A DNA stretch of 64,000 nt from Gautieria morchelliformis (lineage: Eukaryota > Basidiomycota > Agaricomycetes > Gomphales > Gomphaceae): the NCBI GenBank assembly GCA_015179125.1, contig WHVA01000263.1:87872-151871 (forward strand), given 5' to 3'. Every line of letters starts with the position of its first letter. The stretch's first letter is position 1. A model generated the notes under the pieces. The model saw only the letters and a program-made list of their open reading frames with translations, did not search any database and was not told the origin of the DNA. This document shows, piece by piece, positions 1-11,624 of the stretch. The translations under genes were made by a program, and so were the position numbers.

Positions 1-1373
1 CGCGGCGAAATGCTTCTCCGACCCAATTAGCCTCGGCGGGGTCTCCTGCAGCAGTCCCTGGAGCAGAGTCAGACATGGCTGAAAATAGCAAGGGATGACT
101 GCTTACCTGTAGCATGCACTTCTACAAAATCTACTTCACTAGGTTGTCTACCGGACTGTGACCACGCTCTGCGCATGGCGTCGCGTTGAGCGGCCGCTAC
201 AGGCGCATTAACTGGAGCAGCAGAGCCTGTAGAATTGATACCTGTGCCTATGATCTAAAGCATGAAGTCAGTGGCGGTATCATGGGCGTTCGGAGATCCA
301 ACTACGCACAGTTGCATAGATGTGGTCCTTATCTTTCAAGGCCTGGTCGAGTCGCTTCAGTACGATGACGACTCCTGCCTCACCTCTTGAGAATCTGAGA
401 ATACATAAGGCGATGCATTCGAATCACAAGCTGCTGGCCGAGGAAAATAAACGTACCCGTTGGCAGAAATATCAAAAGGTTTGCATTTACCATCCGGAGC
501 CAATATGCCGCCTTGACTGTACTGCACCCAGTCGACGAAGCGATGGTTGAGCTGAATTCCTCCCACGACAGCTGTTTCACAGTCGCCGCCGCGAATAGAC
601 TGTACGGCCAGGTGTGTAGCAGTTAAACTGGAGCTGCATGCAGTGTCGACGGGGACAGACGGCCCAACGAGATCAAGGTGGTAGGAGACTCGATTTGCTA
701 TCATAGCTGGAGGACCACCGAAAGAACCTTGAGCCTCAAACTCATCCTAATTAAAACGGTTGATATGCCTTAATCCAGGATGCCGGTCTCATTACTGCAC
801 ATACCGGCTGCGACAGACTGAGAACGTCAAAACTATACCGGACCTATTGGACACAAACGTAAGCTAATATTAGAAGTGTGGAAATATATAAAAACTCACA
901 TAAAACATCCTACATTCTGGCCGCGATAGTGAATACCCGAATCGAGCAGAGCGAGGAATGACAGCTCTATCAATTTCCGTGTCGAAACGGACATGGCCCT
1001 GGCGTCCTTGCCGGTTATTCCAAGTTCCACGTGGTCCATTTGGTCGGTTTTCTTGAGAAATGTCCCGAATTCTGTCGAGACTTTCCCAGCACCTTTTCCC
1101 TTGTATCTTAACGCGAAATCAGGTGAGTTTTGACGCGAAGAAACGTGTTACTGACGAATCTATGTTGAAACGTTCAGGAGGTATTCTTTCATAGGCCTCT
1201 CCCTTATTAAGCAGAAATTCGAAAAATTGCTTGTGATCGAAGTTCTCCACGGCAGTCTCTCCACTGGGCAGCTCAGCGGCAATGCCCACCTGCACGGGAT
1301 AGGTCAACAGACATTGTAGATGCGGGTATGCTGGACCACTCACGATAGCGATAGGTTGCTGCCAGGATGTCAT
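1..1373 (-). CDS. Type I polyketide synthase, N-terminal ketosynthase part (partial, 8 exons)
   Basis: The minus strand encodes the start of a fungal iterative type I polyketide synthase, which condenses acyl and malonyl units. Starting at ATG 1373 I read eight exons: 1373-1344, 1289-1152, 1099-900, 832-805, 746-457, 394-310, 254-107 and 57-1. The introns are 49-67 bp with GT-AG ends, and the frame stays open throughout. The ketosynthase fold starts within ten residues of the start (PIAIVGIAAELPSG). It contains the active-site motif DTACSSS in exon 5 and HATGT (first catalytic His) across the exon 7/8 junction, followed by GDPAEANWVG. The second catalytic His and all later domains lie beyond the left edge, so product and reducing level cannot be judged. 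Exon 4 is only 28 nt. A TATA-like box lies about 80 bp upstream. The intact frame contrasts with the decayed elements to the right. The family call is firm; splice sites are inferred by frame and similarity. Confidence 0.88.
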
Positions 1374-1450
1374 ATGTGAAGGAGAGTCGTTTGGGAATTA
1401 TCAGGGTGACTATTGGGGGTGAAATATGGAGGTATGCTCTACGTCGTGCG

Positions 1451-1461
1451 CATTATATAGG
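1451..1461 (-). promoter_or_regulatory. TATA-like box of the polyketide synthase gene
   Basis: On the minus strand this reads CCTATATAATG, 78-88 bp upstream of the proposed ATG at 1373. Position and sequence fit a core promoter. There is no experimental support. Confidence 0.4.
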
Positions 1462-4186
1462 CTTCTCCTGGGGACGGGCACAGCGACTGCAATCAGCACA
1501 GCGGGCGAGATTGCCGCTAGGATGATATAAATGACTGAATGTTGGGAATGTAGCATCCAGTGTTCTACAGCTGCTTGGATATATGGGATTGTGACATAAA
1601 CACGCTCAATGTATGACCTGTCAGTCAGTTCTTTACCCCGGATTGTGACGAAACTTACAATGTGGGATCAGAGCCATACCCGGAAAATAGCGGTTGGGCG
1701 TAACTACGTTCCAGTTGTGCGTCAGAGATCGTAGAAGCCATGAGATTCAATATTCGAACCCCGAGGTGTCATAACACCGCAATAAGTGAGCACCGCACAC
1801 GTGGTACATCAAGGTGTGGGATACAAACACTGCCATCAAGAGTGAGATACCTTGGAATCGTGTAACTGGAGGTGCCGTCGAAAAGTTTTTTGATAAAGAT
1901 AAATCTGGCTGTCCACGTACAGCAGATTCACCAAGGGACTGATCTGACCAAGCCGACAGACCATCGGCCCATACAGCAGTATACGTCGTAAGATATACAG
2001 CATTAAACCAGATCGATCATCGCGGGTGTAAATCTACGAAGAGCCAAGTTTGATCCCGCGATGCTGAGCTATTGATACCGACGAGTACGTAATGTGTTGA
2101 TGCCTTCTTTGGAACACTATAAAACTGTCAATGACGCTACGTCACAGTAGGCGCACGTTACCTTGTAAGCAATAAAGAACAGGTGAAATTTTTCTTGACG
2201 TACAGTAAGTTCCCCCAGATTCCCCCATGTTACGAGTTGATGTCAGTAGCACCACTGTTACAGCAAAGCATTGATGTAGCATGCTATGAAGCCTATGATC
2301 GTCAATTGATGAACGCCTGAATATCCGAGTCCCAGGATGATACTTTTGGCTTACTTCTGTCGACACAACCTCATTCGGATTCAAACGTTCCTGGACGGAT
2401 TATGAACCTGTTCTTCTTTTTTTCTTTACCCTGCATAATCTCTTCCTGTCTTGCTTGTCAACGTGAGTTTGACAATATGGCATTGGCACGGTTGTATTTT
2501 CTCATTCTCATCTTCTTTTTTAGGCCGCTTACTTATTCTTGGCCCTGCTGCTTTTATACATCTTATCATTTTGTCGTCCACGACACTGTGTTCGATTGTA
2601 TTTTCTCATATATCATTATCTCCGGCTCATCTTTTTTTTCCAAGTTGTGGTCCCCGATGCGGAGTCGGGGTTTGGCGCACGAGCGCCGCTATAGGATTAC
2701 ATAGATCAAGATTAGATCAAGATCATTGTAACATCGATCTCAGGAGCTAGTCAGGGATATATACACATGGGGCTTTCCGGCATCAACTTGATGGAGCCCG
2801 GAAGTACTCACTGTCGAATTCCATTCTTGAGTTATATACTATAAAGAGCAATACAGAGTACGTCTACCGGCCAGGCACACACCTCCAGAGAGAACATGGT
2901 CACTAATAAACAGACTCGTGACTCAGGGAGTGACTGCGTTTCACTGAAACTTAACGGGGCTGAGGGCTGTCATCGAACACGCAAAATATTCCGTTGGGGT
3001 GAGTATGGATTAATGTTGTCCTGCCAGAACCCCGACGGAAACAAACAATAGAGAAACAAGCTGGAGCTCCAACTTTTTTTGTTCATATACCAGTGGCCTT
3101 GGTTTGTCTGTCCGAAAGTGGAAATCCCAAAGTGTCATGTTAGACGCCGCATTCAGCCACCGCCACGCAAGATCTTCTAGGCCTTTCAATGGTACAGCCA
3201 ACCTTCTCACAAAGGGTTGAAAGGAAGGTCCACATACGTAGTAGTCACCGTAGGCTGAGGGTTGGAGCTAACGCTGTGTTCTTAAGAGCTTTATAATGCT
3301 GAGCATGACTGTTCAGTGTTGACGTGATACGTCTCCTGCCAGTTGCACGATTATAATCCCACTCATTCGGCAAGAAGACTTCTAATATATAACCGGTGCA
3401 AAGACTGAATCAAAGAACATTAGCAACCCGCAAGGCGTTGAGACTGAAGAGCAAAACTAACGCACGCCTTGATGACGGATAAAATGGTATAAACCGTCCT
3501 AGAATGTAATATCATTAGCTGCCATTCAATCAGGAGAGTAGATTTTCACAAGACATTCTTTACCTGGCAGTGCTCACTATAAGATACAGCCGCTATCGCG
3601 CGCATCGTCACTATAGGGTACCGGCCTGCAACACCCGACCTGGGAAGCAGAGGAAAAGGGGCGCGAAATTTGGTTCAAAGGGTATTAGCACCGATTCTAG
3701 TTATACGCCTGAGCTAATACCGTAGAGTCTGTAAGGCGTGATATTTTTTTTTTCAAAGGAAAGGTAAAGCCTTACGTTGCAGTCGCCCAGGCACAGGGGG
3801 GTTATGGGGTATGAGCTCTGTGGATAAGAAACCGGCACAGCCTGGTTTCTGCATTACTAAAGCTGTGATCAGTCATATACCCCCCTGCGATCTACGGCCA
3901 CATGTCAGGGCAGCATAACAATAGGGCAGAGTTCTATCCTCGCAATGTCGATCGGTACCTGTGGTATCCTAGCTGCCCAGTCGTTAAGCTCACAGATCTC
4001 AACGGCCATGTGAGCTCAGCGTGAGTTTTCTCCGTAGCGAGTCTCGGACGAGCGAAGTGACGAACCACCGGCAGCCATCAATGATGGTGATGCTTCGAAC
4101 AAACTCTTGCTGGTGGTGGCACTGTGCTAAGGGTACTGACAAGCTCCGAGTTTCAGGATCAATTAGTGGCTCATAATGATAAGTGA

Positions 4187-4219
4187 TAAGTCACACAGGT
4201 CCGTGACCTGTGTGACTTA
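4187..4219. repeat. Perfect 15-bp inverted repeat with 3-nt loop
   Basis: The arms 4187-4201 and 4205-4219 are exact reverse complements (TAAGTCACACAGGTC and its complement) around the loop CGT. No gene or element boundary is visible beside it. It could be a cruciform, a dimeric protein-binding site or a hairpin in an unannotated RNA. Confidence 0.85.
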
Positions 4220-7056
4220 GTCAGCATATCGCATCAGTGTTATCTATTGGATCCACTTCTGCCCTGCCCTGCTAAGGCGACGTTTGCGCGCAGTGTCGGC
4301 CCCAACGCGGAGCATCCTGCTGGAAGTGCCCCCAAGTGCCTCAAAAGCCTCAGGATTATAGATTAGGGCTGATCAGAGTTGGGGACAGTTCAACAGGAAA
4401 GGATGTTGGCGCGGATTTGAACGACGATTTGGTTTACAAGGGTCTGACAGTGTCCCTAAAATTGAATTTGACTGTACCCAATGGAGGCACATTTACGTCA
4501 GTAAAATCGGGTGAGTTGATTCTGCTGTTACAGTTATAATATTAATTGAAAGGATGTCCATTGGGTCCGCATGCCCGGAGAAACATCAAAGACAAGGTGT
4601 ACCACCTTGATAAATTCAGTATCCGAATGTGACAATGTAAGGGACCTACTTATTTAAAGGCAAGGCTGTCAGGAAGTAGCGTCGGCAAGACTAGTTACTT
4701 CTTCGTGAAATGTGCTAGACATCAGACATTTACAGTCATCTGTTGTCTAGCTGCGCCCATGAATGAAGCTTTTACAAGTCCTGCTTCTTCAATTCACTCG
4801 AGCGTCTACAAATCGTTATGTAAAGGTGGTACATATATTTGTCTCCCAAAGGAATGAGACACATGCATGAAAAGCGGTTCTTTGCCCAGAATACCCACAA
4901 GGAAATCTCAATATTTAGCGATGGACCAGAAAATCTTTCAAGCACCGTAAGCCTGTCAGACAGAGACTCGAAAGTGATGCAGTGAGCAGAGCAAGTTTGC
5001 ATAGCTGCATGCATTCTTGTCCGACGTACCTGGACTGCTGACTGAGTATGGTGTGATACTTATGATACGTGCAGACCGGAGATTTGGAAAGTGTGACTTG
5101 AAAGTGAAAGACTCAAATGGTACGATTGGCAGATGATCTGTTACAGTACAAGCGAGACTCAATTTGGCAGACTCAAAGTTGGCGATGTACATACTGGATG
5201 GCAGGCACTGCGCAGTGGGCCAGTGCCACATGATTTGAGCCTAGCTAGGCTCTGGGACTAAATGTAAGGTTTTAAGTCCAGTTGAGCCATTTAGCAGATG
5301 TGTATACCTTCAACTTGCTCTGTGGTGTGCATCAGATCTTTGGATGTCGAAAAGTGTTAGAGCCACACATTTAGTGTGACCTCGAGAGCAGCGCTCCATT
5401 GTACCAGTCAAATGGCTGGTTGCCGCGCGTGACCGGATGAATCACGGAAGCTATAAGGTCAATTATCAGAGCTGTGACTGTATGTAATGCTGGTGGTATT
5501 ATTTAATCCTTTGTTCAGCATTCATACCCAAGAACGTACGTGATATCTCTATGGTAGAAGGGGATAAATTTTGCTTATCGTGTAGGCGAGACCGCTGCAG
5601 CGCAGCTTGTCTACAACTCGGAGTTACGATTATATTCCGAGCTACGAGCTAGTCGATAAGGGCGGCGATTGAAGGTTGAAATTGCACCGTTTCCAGAGAG
5701 CTCAAAGTGTGTGACTGTTTCTCGTTCGTTTGATATCCCTGGCGTGTTCCTTTCTTACGTTGATGGGATATTTTCGAGTTTTTAATTGCATATGCAGACT
5801 GACTTGCGGGTATATTGAATCTTTGTCACTAAATGAGCAACAAACGACACAGCAATCCTTTTGATCCAAGCATCTGCCCAACCGGTCCCTACGTCTGTCA
5901 CCAACTCCCTGACAGGAGTAATTTTATTTTCACACAACCCATGTTCCTTAAATGATTCTCCTCGGCAAGCGACTTTATGCACGGACAAGAACTTAAAGGG
6001 GGCGTGAATCGTTTGAGTTGAGACGCTACTAGTATACAACTTAGCCCGCGAATGTCACTGACCGCTATTACATGCACACAGGCGCGGGGTATAACCGATC
6101 ACAAGCTTGGACCTGGGCCTTGTTATACACATGCACAGGCAACACGGTCGTGCTAGTATCGCAATGTTAGGTATGTAGTTCAGCTTTGGTGTCAAGGAAT
6201 ATCTTTATCGCTTTCTCACGACATGGCATTGCAGTTGCGTTGGCGTCTGCCTGGATCTTAATCACCGTCGCAGTCGGCTCATTCATGCTTCTGATGCCAG
6301 CGCCCGGAAAAATCTTCTCGGAGGAAATACTCTAGTTTCGCATGTTAGACGGAAGCTCGACTGCGATCCCTACTCGACACATGACGTCCATCCAACCCCG
6401 TCAGAAAACCATGTGGGCATGCCAACTGTTGCTTTCCCGAGGCCGTCCAGGGGACAGCGACATATTGTTCAGAACAATTGGATTGGCTGTTGCAAGGTAG
6501 CGCCGTGCAACCATTGTGGCGTTGTTAGCCTTCAGCTACCATTAGCCGATCGAATCGCGTTGCGAGTCTTCTATCTGATCGTTTAAGTGCAAGGTCATAT
6601 GCTGGTTCTGACAATAGAATTGAGTATCTATTATTTTTAGTTACACCCCCACACAAAATCTACATGACCGGCTTTTGCTTGAAACCACCGTTTACACATG
6701 GGCACATACTAGTAGTACCCACCCAGCTGGCTGGCCGAGGGCCCTCCACTGCAGCCATTAATTTTTCTGATCAACATTTAGATCCAATCTGTCTGAGCCA
6801 CCGCATCCCATACGTCAAAGCTGTCTTCTGCTACTTCACCTTCGTGCCAGTGGCCGTGCCGATGGTTCAGGCACATCATATATCGATCAATTATCATCCC
6901 CACGCCCGTGAGAAGTGACGTGTCCAGTCGAATTAATGGCAGCGAAGTTTCTACTTTATATATATCGAGCACGATCACCGACGCGCTACGCATTGTGGTG
7001 ACCCTACACTGCAACCCGCCATGATTCGGATATGTCAGACGCTTTGTCTAAACATT

Positions 7057-7152
7057 GTTGACTTCTTACCTCCAGGTTACGCGTAAACGCTGCTGACTTC
7101 TTACCTCCAGGTTACGCACGGTACACGCTGTTGACTTCTTACCTCCAGGTTA
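7057..7152. repeat. Three-copy tandem repeat, ~36-bp unit
   Basis: A 22-24 bp core (G[TC]TGACTTCTTACCTCC followed by AGGTTA) occurs three times, starting at 7057, 7092 and 7130, separated by short variable spacers. Periods are 35 and 38 bp. No function is evident. Confidence 0.85.
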
Positions 7153-7854
7153 TATACGTGCCACAGATGGACATTTGCTCCAGATCACGCATCAGGAAAT
7201 TAACCATCTTCTTTATCAAGGCCAGAACATGGCCGTCGCTATCGGCCCGAACCTGATCTGCGGAATATTTTCATGCCAGGCTGCCACATGTTCTTCAAGG
7301 GTGTCCACCTCCCGGTTCTGGCAGAACCCCTTCACTTGCACCATTTTTGCGACTTCTTTCCACCTTTATAGACATTTCAAATTCAATGTAACCTTGCTGT
7401 ACATGAGTAGACCTGTCTGTAGCTGGCCGTCATGTAGCATACTTCTGATTGTGTACGTGAGTACGCTTGTTCTACCGGCCGCAGGCCCGTATATATGGGG
7501 AAGTACTACTTTACTAGATTAAGTATATAGTGACATTTGAACTATCATACAAAATTCGTGACTCAGCCACAAGTGGAATACCGTATTTTTCGCGTGACAG
7601 CTTCCTGAAGACAAGCATGGCACTCAGCATTGCATTGATCGTGGCACCGCTCCGAGTCAGACTGCCAGACTGCCTGAGCCTCTTTTGATTGTTGCTGAAT
7701 TTAATAGCACAGCTTCACTGCCATCGTACTGATGGAATTAGCTGGAGAGATAGCATGGTAATTCCTTTATCCCATGCAAGTTGTGCAACCGGAGAGGCAT
7801 CTTACTAGTCCACCTGGATGACACCGATTTGACGACACCGATTTGACGGTTAGT

Positions 7855-8156
7855 TAGTGTTGCCGCCGGTTTGGCCCGGCTCCGGCTAAGCCGAGCTGCG
7901 AATTAGCCAAGCCATGTTTTGAGAGCCGGCTACGGATATGACAAACGGCTTGAATGCTGGGCTGGCTCACAGGCACCTAGGTAGTTTTGACATAGCAAAA
8001 AATAGTTCTATATACTGGAAAATACATTCTGAGGCTCATATGCAGGCCCCAACACTTCAGCATTTTTAAATGGTTCAGCTTCAAGCCATTGCAAATCGAG
8101 CCGGCTACCAGTAGCTTGGCTCAGCGTGGAGCCAAAGCCGAGCCACGGCAACACTA
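7855..8156. mobile_element. hAT-like non-autonomous element (MITE), 302 bp
   Basis: The element begins TAGTGTTGCCG and ends with its exact complement CGGCAACACTA. The inner repeat is imperfect and GC-rich (repeats of GGCTCGGCT type). The flanking octamers CGGTTAGT (7847-7854) and CAGTCAGT (8157-8164) match at 6 of 8 positions, both differences being transitions, which suggests an old 8-bp duplication. An 8-bp target and a YAGTGTTGCC terminus are typical of the hAT superfamily. It has no ORF. A 15-bp tandem duplication (GACACCGATTT units) lies just to the left, around 7820-7848. Confidence 0.6.
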
Positions 8157-8290
8157 CAGTCAGTTAGTACTTTGACTGCTACTTTGTTACTAAGGAAGGG
8201 GTACCCACACAGTGTACCAGTGTCCGTACCAGCATTCAGCATGCCTTCACTGCTCAGAAAATAATTCCCCCAAACCTGGCTCCACCCTAT

Positions 8291-8462
8291 TGTGAAAGCA
8301 ACTTCTGTTGGCAGTTCACAGACCTAGACGGCGTCAGAAGAAGTCTGTAGCGCCGCTGTACAGTAGTTACATAATATACACTAGATGGTCAAAGAAAGAA
8401 GGATCGGTCATGACAAAGGAATGGGTGATAGCGAGGGGTCAATCGATCTCTGGATTTCAACA
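8291..8462 (-). repeat. 3' LTR of copia element E
   Basis: 172 bp with TG...CA ends (plus-strand TGTGAAAGC...TTTCAACA). It matches 38701-38913, which is longer because it carries an extra copy of a ~50-bp block. On the minus strand the purine run ATGGGGGAG directly precedes it, as expected for a polypurine tract. Confidence 0.85.
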
Positions 8463-9518
8463 CTCCCCCATGATTGGACAATCGCTAATCCCCAGTTTCG
8501 AGGACAGTTTCTGATGTTGCTCGTGGGGTAGAGGCTTCGTCAGGATGTTGGCTGTGTTTTCCTTCGTCGATACAGCAGATATCTCCACAATTCCCTTCTT
8601 GATGCAGTCATGGATGTAGTGGTACTTGACATCTATATGCTTTGTTCGCTTGTGAAAGACGGCGTTTGTGGCGATGGCGTGAGCACCTAGCGAGTCTGAG
8701 AAGATGTCGAGGGGTAATTCAATTTCAAAGTTGAGCTGCTGGAGTAATGATATGGTCCGTTGTGCGTGCTTTGTGCATTCCGTCAGGGCCATGTATTCGG
8801 CTTCTGTCAAGGACAGGGTGACTGTCCATTGTTTCTGCGTGGCCCATGCGATGGAGCCTCCTGACAGGATGAAGACGTACCCGCTCGTTGACCGGCAACC
8901 TTCAGCGTTCGAAGCCCAGTCTGAGTCAGAATAGCTAATGATTTTGGTGGAATCGTTTCTTCCATATGTCACACTGTAGCTGCATGTTGTGGATAAGTAC
9001 CGTAGGACATGCTGCGCGATTGGGAAATGATGGGGTGTCGGAAAAAATTTCCGTGTTCTGTGTGAGCTTTGTGGCTGGTGGAAAAGGCATGTGTGCTGGT
9101 CTACATTGCGTCATTTCGTAGCGAGTCAGCATGCGGTTGATATAATGGGACTGGTCTATCGTTATCATCCTTTTTGAGCAATCACATGTAATGTGGATAC
9201 CTAGGAAGTGGTTTATCTCCCCCAGATCGGTGATTTTGTAGTGTGTACCGATCTTTGCTTTGAGGTCACTGACTGTGGCGAGGGTGCCGATTATGGCGAT
9301 GTCGTCTATGTATATATGAGCACGATTGTGGGGTGTTCCCCCTCGTCGTTGCGCGTGCCATTGTCATCCTGCCTGTTTCAGGCTGTAGATAGCTTTCATT
9401 AATTTGCACACTTTTCCTTCCTTTCCTTGAGCTGTGAAGCCTTCCGGCTGTTCCATGTAAAGCTCTTCATCCAGGTTACCGTTGAGGTAAACTGATTTGA
9501 TGTCGATCTGGTGTACTT
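8463..9518 (-). pseudogene. Element E pol 3' part: RT and RNase H
   Basis: Minus-strand remnant of the copia pol C-terminus. Reading from 9518 down there is RT sequence (DIKSVYLNGNLDEELY, near 9500-9450), then a loss of roughly 70 residues after a KQAG motif, then the catalytic motif YIDDIAI near 9300. The RNase H domain lies at 8972-8463, with YSDSDWASN, the TEAEYMAL glutamate motif, SDSLGA and the copia C-terminal signature HIDVKYHYIHD followed by ILTKPL. At least two frame changes separate the blocks. A SINE splits the RT just upstream. This is non-functional pol of the oldest element. Confidence 0.85.
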
Positions 9519-9527
9519 CCAGGTCAA

Positions 9528-9530
<3 letters not shown>

Positions 9531-9562
<32 letters not shown>

Positions 9563-9970
9563 AATTCCGTTTATTATACTGCCACCTTGGGGCCGGGCCC
9601 TATATAGGCAGTCTCTACCCGGAACGCGGAATAGAGTAATCAAAGTGTTTTACATGCTAGGGTATTGTAGTTACCCAAGTAAGCCAGAGATATGCTGGCA
9701 CCAACATAGGATACTTCCTGTTTGTTTACAATGCCTAATCACCTTAGATACATATCAGTGCCGGTCAGTTTCAGTAGGTCTTATATGCCGGGTGGAAGTC
9801 CAGGAGCCTCGTAATCCTAACACTTATCGACACCTATCGGAGGGGTGAACCATTGTAGTAATTACTGCTACAAATGGGGAGGGGGGGGATTCAAACCTGG
9901 AGGCTCTCCCTTCGCATGATCCCAAACGGGCGCTTGGTTTGGGTCAGTTCCACCTGTGCTAACCCGCCCC
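9531..9970 (-). mobile_element. tRNA-derived SINE with poly(A) tail
   Basis: 440 bp inserted in element E's RT and flanked by a perfect 12-bp TSD, CCAGGTCAAATC (9519-9530 and 9971-9982). Read on the minus strand it starts GGGGGGCGGG. It has an A-box-like TTAGCACAGGTGG (9950-9962) and a B-box-like GGTTTGAATCC (9887-9897), the spacing and order of an internal RNA polymerase III promoter in a tRNA head. It ends in a run of about 30 A (9532-9561) after a ~340-bp body. There is no ORF of note. TSD, tail and pol III boxes together define a SINE mobilised by a LINE, possibly by a Tad-like element such as the one at 27305-33742 (inference). I saw no second copy in the window. Confidence 0.85.
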
Positions 9971-9982
9971 CCAGGTCAAATC

Positions 9983-11619
9983 TTGCTGCGAGCGATAGCA
10001 GCAGTCTCAATGAGTCCAGTCTTGCAACTGGGGCGAAGGTTTCGTCGTAATTGATACCGGCGATCTGTAGGAACCCTTTGACGACGAGGCGTGCTCGATA
10101 TCAGGTGACATTTCCCTGTGTGTCGCATTTTGTCAGGTAAACCCACTTCCATTTGACCATGTGCCTGACCTCCAGTAGGTCTGCTAGCTTCCAGGTTCCA
10201 TTTTCTATCAGGCACCTTATTTCCTCCTTCATGGCATGCAGCCATATCTCAGCTTCTGGGGAGGACATCGCGAGTTTGTATGACGTTGGGTCCCCTGTCG
10301 GCGTGATGTTGGTTGCTGCCAGGAACGCTGAGATGGCGTTTGTCCATACGGCAGGGACCCATAGGTTTGCCCTGTCTGGGCTGGCGTTCATTGGGTTGGG
10401 GCATATGGACCGGCTGATGATTTGCGCCGATCTGTGTGGAGGGGGTTGGGGAAGTTGTGGACGCAGTGGAGGTGGATCAGGTGGTTGTGGTTGCGTTGGG
10501 TTGGTTCCTACGTGCTCGTCATCGCTTTCTGGTAGGGATAGGTCAACTAGCTCAGGTGGCCGCAGCAGCTGTTGTGAGGAGATAGCGCTCGGTTGCTCGA
10601 TTTTGGCTGTTGGGGTGTGAAGAGGGTATTCATTTTCCTCAAAAACAATGTCGGTGGATATTATTACTTTGTGTGAGGACGGTTCCCATAGTTTATACCC
10701 CTTTGTGGAACCGTCGTATCCAATGAAGACGAACTTTTTCGATGTCGGATTGAATTTTGTTCTCTGAGTCGTTGTGCGCGCGTAGGCTAAGCATCTGAAT
10801 GTCCTGAGGTAGCTCAGGTCGGGTGGGTGTCCATGGAGATGTTCATGTGGGGAGACATAGTCGGTTGTGCGTGATGGAGCGTGGTTTCGCACATGTGTGG
10901 CTGTAGCTACAGCGCTTTCCCAGAAACCATGAGACATTCCTGCACTCTGGAGCATGGCACGTGCTGCTTCTGCAATTGTGCGGTTCACCCTTTCAGCAAT
11001 GCCGTTTTGTTGTGGTGTGTGTGGCGTGGTGAGCTCATGTTTTATTCCCTGCTCTTCAATGTATTTGTTGAACTCCGTCGATAGGAATTCCCCCTGCGAT
11101 CTGAGCGTATGGCTCGTAGTGTACCTTTGTAGTGTGTGGAGACGAGTGCGTGGTATTTCTTGAAGCAATCGAAAGTGTCGCTCTTTGCTTGCAAGAAGAA
11201 AATCCACTTGTATCGCGTGTAGTCATCCACAAGCACATAGTGGTAGCTGTGATCTTGGATGGATCGTGTGCGCATTGGGCCTGCAAGATCCATGTGAATG
11301 AGGTTGAAGGGTTGAGTGCGTCGGTGAGTGGATGATTTGAACTTCTGTCGTGTGGATTTCCCCAGCAAGCACCCTTTGCACATGGATAGTGCGCGTCGCG
11401 ACGTCGGATCTATTTGGTCGTTTATCCGTTTGAGGGATGACCATGATAGATGACCGAGGCAAGCATGAAGGGTGTCAACAGGGATACTCGTTTACGCCGA
11501 GTGGATGGAAGGTGACGCAGAGCTTAGTGCAAGCCAATAGTGGCGTCCATCGAGCTGTCCTTCCACGTATTCCACTCTGTCTTTGGTGAATATCACTTTA
11601 GAGTCTTCAAAGGTGATGG
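9983..11619 (-). pseudogene. Element E integrase and RT N-terminal part
   Basis: Minus strand. The zinc-binding pre-integrase end (MCKGCLLGKSTRQ, ~11383) leads into the integrase core: HMDLAGPM and VDDYTRYKWIF (first Asp region), then after a frameshift near 11100 the block ELTTPHTPQQNGIAERVNRT (catalytic Glu region) and the copia-specific GYDGSTKGYKLW. A proline-rich linker follows, then the RT N-terminus (EIRCLIENGTWKLADLLEV, KWKWVYLTKCDTQGNV) near 10200-10100. The frame breaks at ~11060-11200 and after 10101. It is cut at 11620-11624 by element A, whose removal rejoins it to 34788-34889. Confidence 0.87.
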
Positions 11620-11624
11620 AGATG

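Larger units (their letters stand above)
1462..7854. other. 6.4 kb without a recognisable gene
   Basis: All open frames here are short (60-115 codons), on both strands, with no family motif I can name. A few pieces look protein-like but stand alone: 5782-6039 (-), with a plausible amphipathic stretch, and 6221-6300 (+), which could encode a hydrophobic helix. Because the neighbouring gene has exons as short as 28 nt, a multi-intron gene cannot be excluded. I see no LTR, TSD or transposase signature. A perfect hairpin (4187-4219) and a tandem repeat (7057-7152) are listed separately. Confidence 0.5.

Noticed and set aside
186-368. GCGGCCGC and nearby sequence near 190 suggesting vector contamination
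   Set aside because: The minus strand here is continuous ketosynthase coding sequence (PVNAPVAAAQRDAM), so the NotI site is native.
844-1151. Apparent frameshifts in the polyketide synthase that would make it a pseudogene
   Set aside because: Alternative AG acceptors (intron ends at 1100 and 833) keep the frame open and give the expected motifs.
1741-1800. Possible tRNA T-arm (TTCGAA) near 1755
   Set aside because: No matching A box, acceptor stem or cloverleaf could be drawn.
2402-2750. Hydrophobic plus-strand ORFs that might be small membrane proteins
   Set aside because: Two overlapping frames in T/C-rich sequence with no recognisable motif; composition alone explains them.
7057-7152. 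CRISPR-like array
   Set aside because: Only three units with very short, variable spacers in a eukaryotic context; it is a simple tandem repeat.
10153-10620. 155-codon Gly/Ser-rich plus-strand ORF
   Set aside because: Antisense of the proline-rich linker between integrase and RT in element E.
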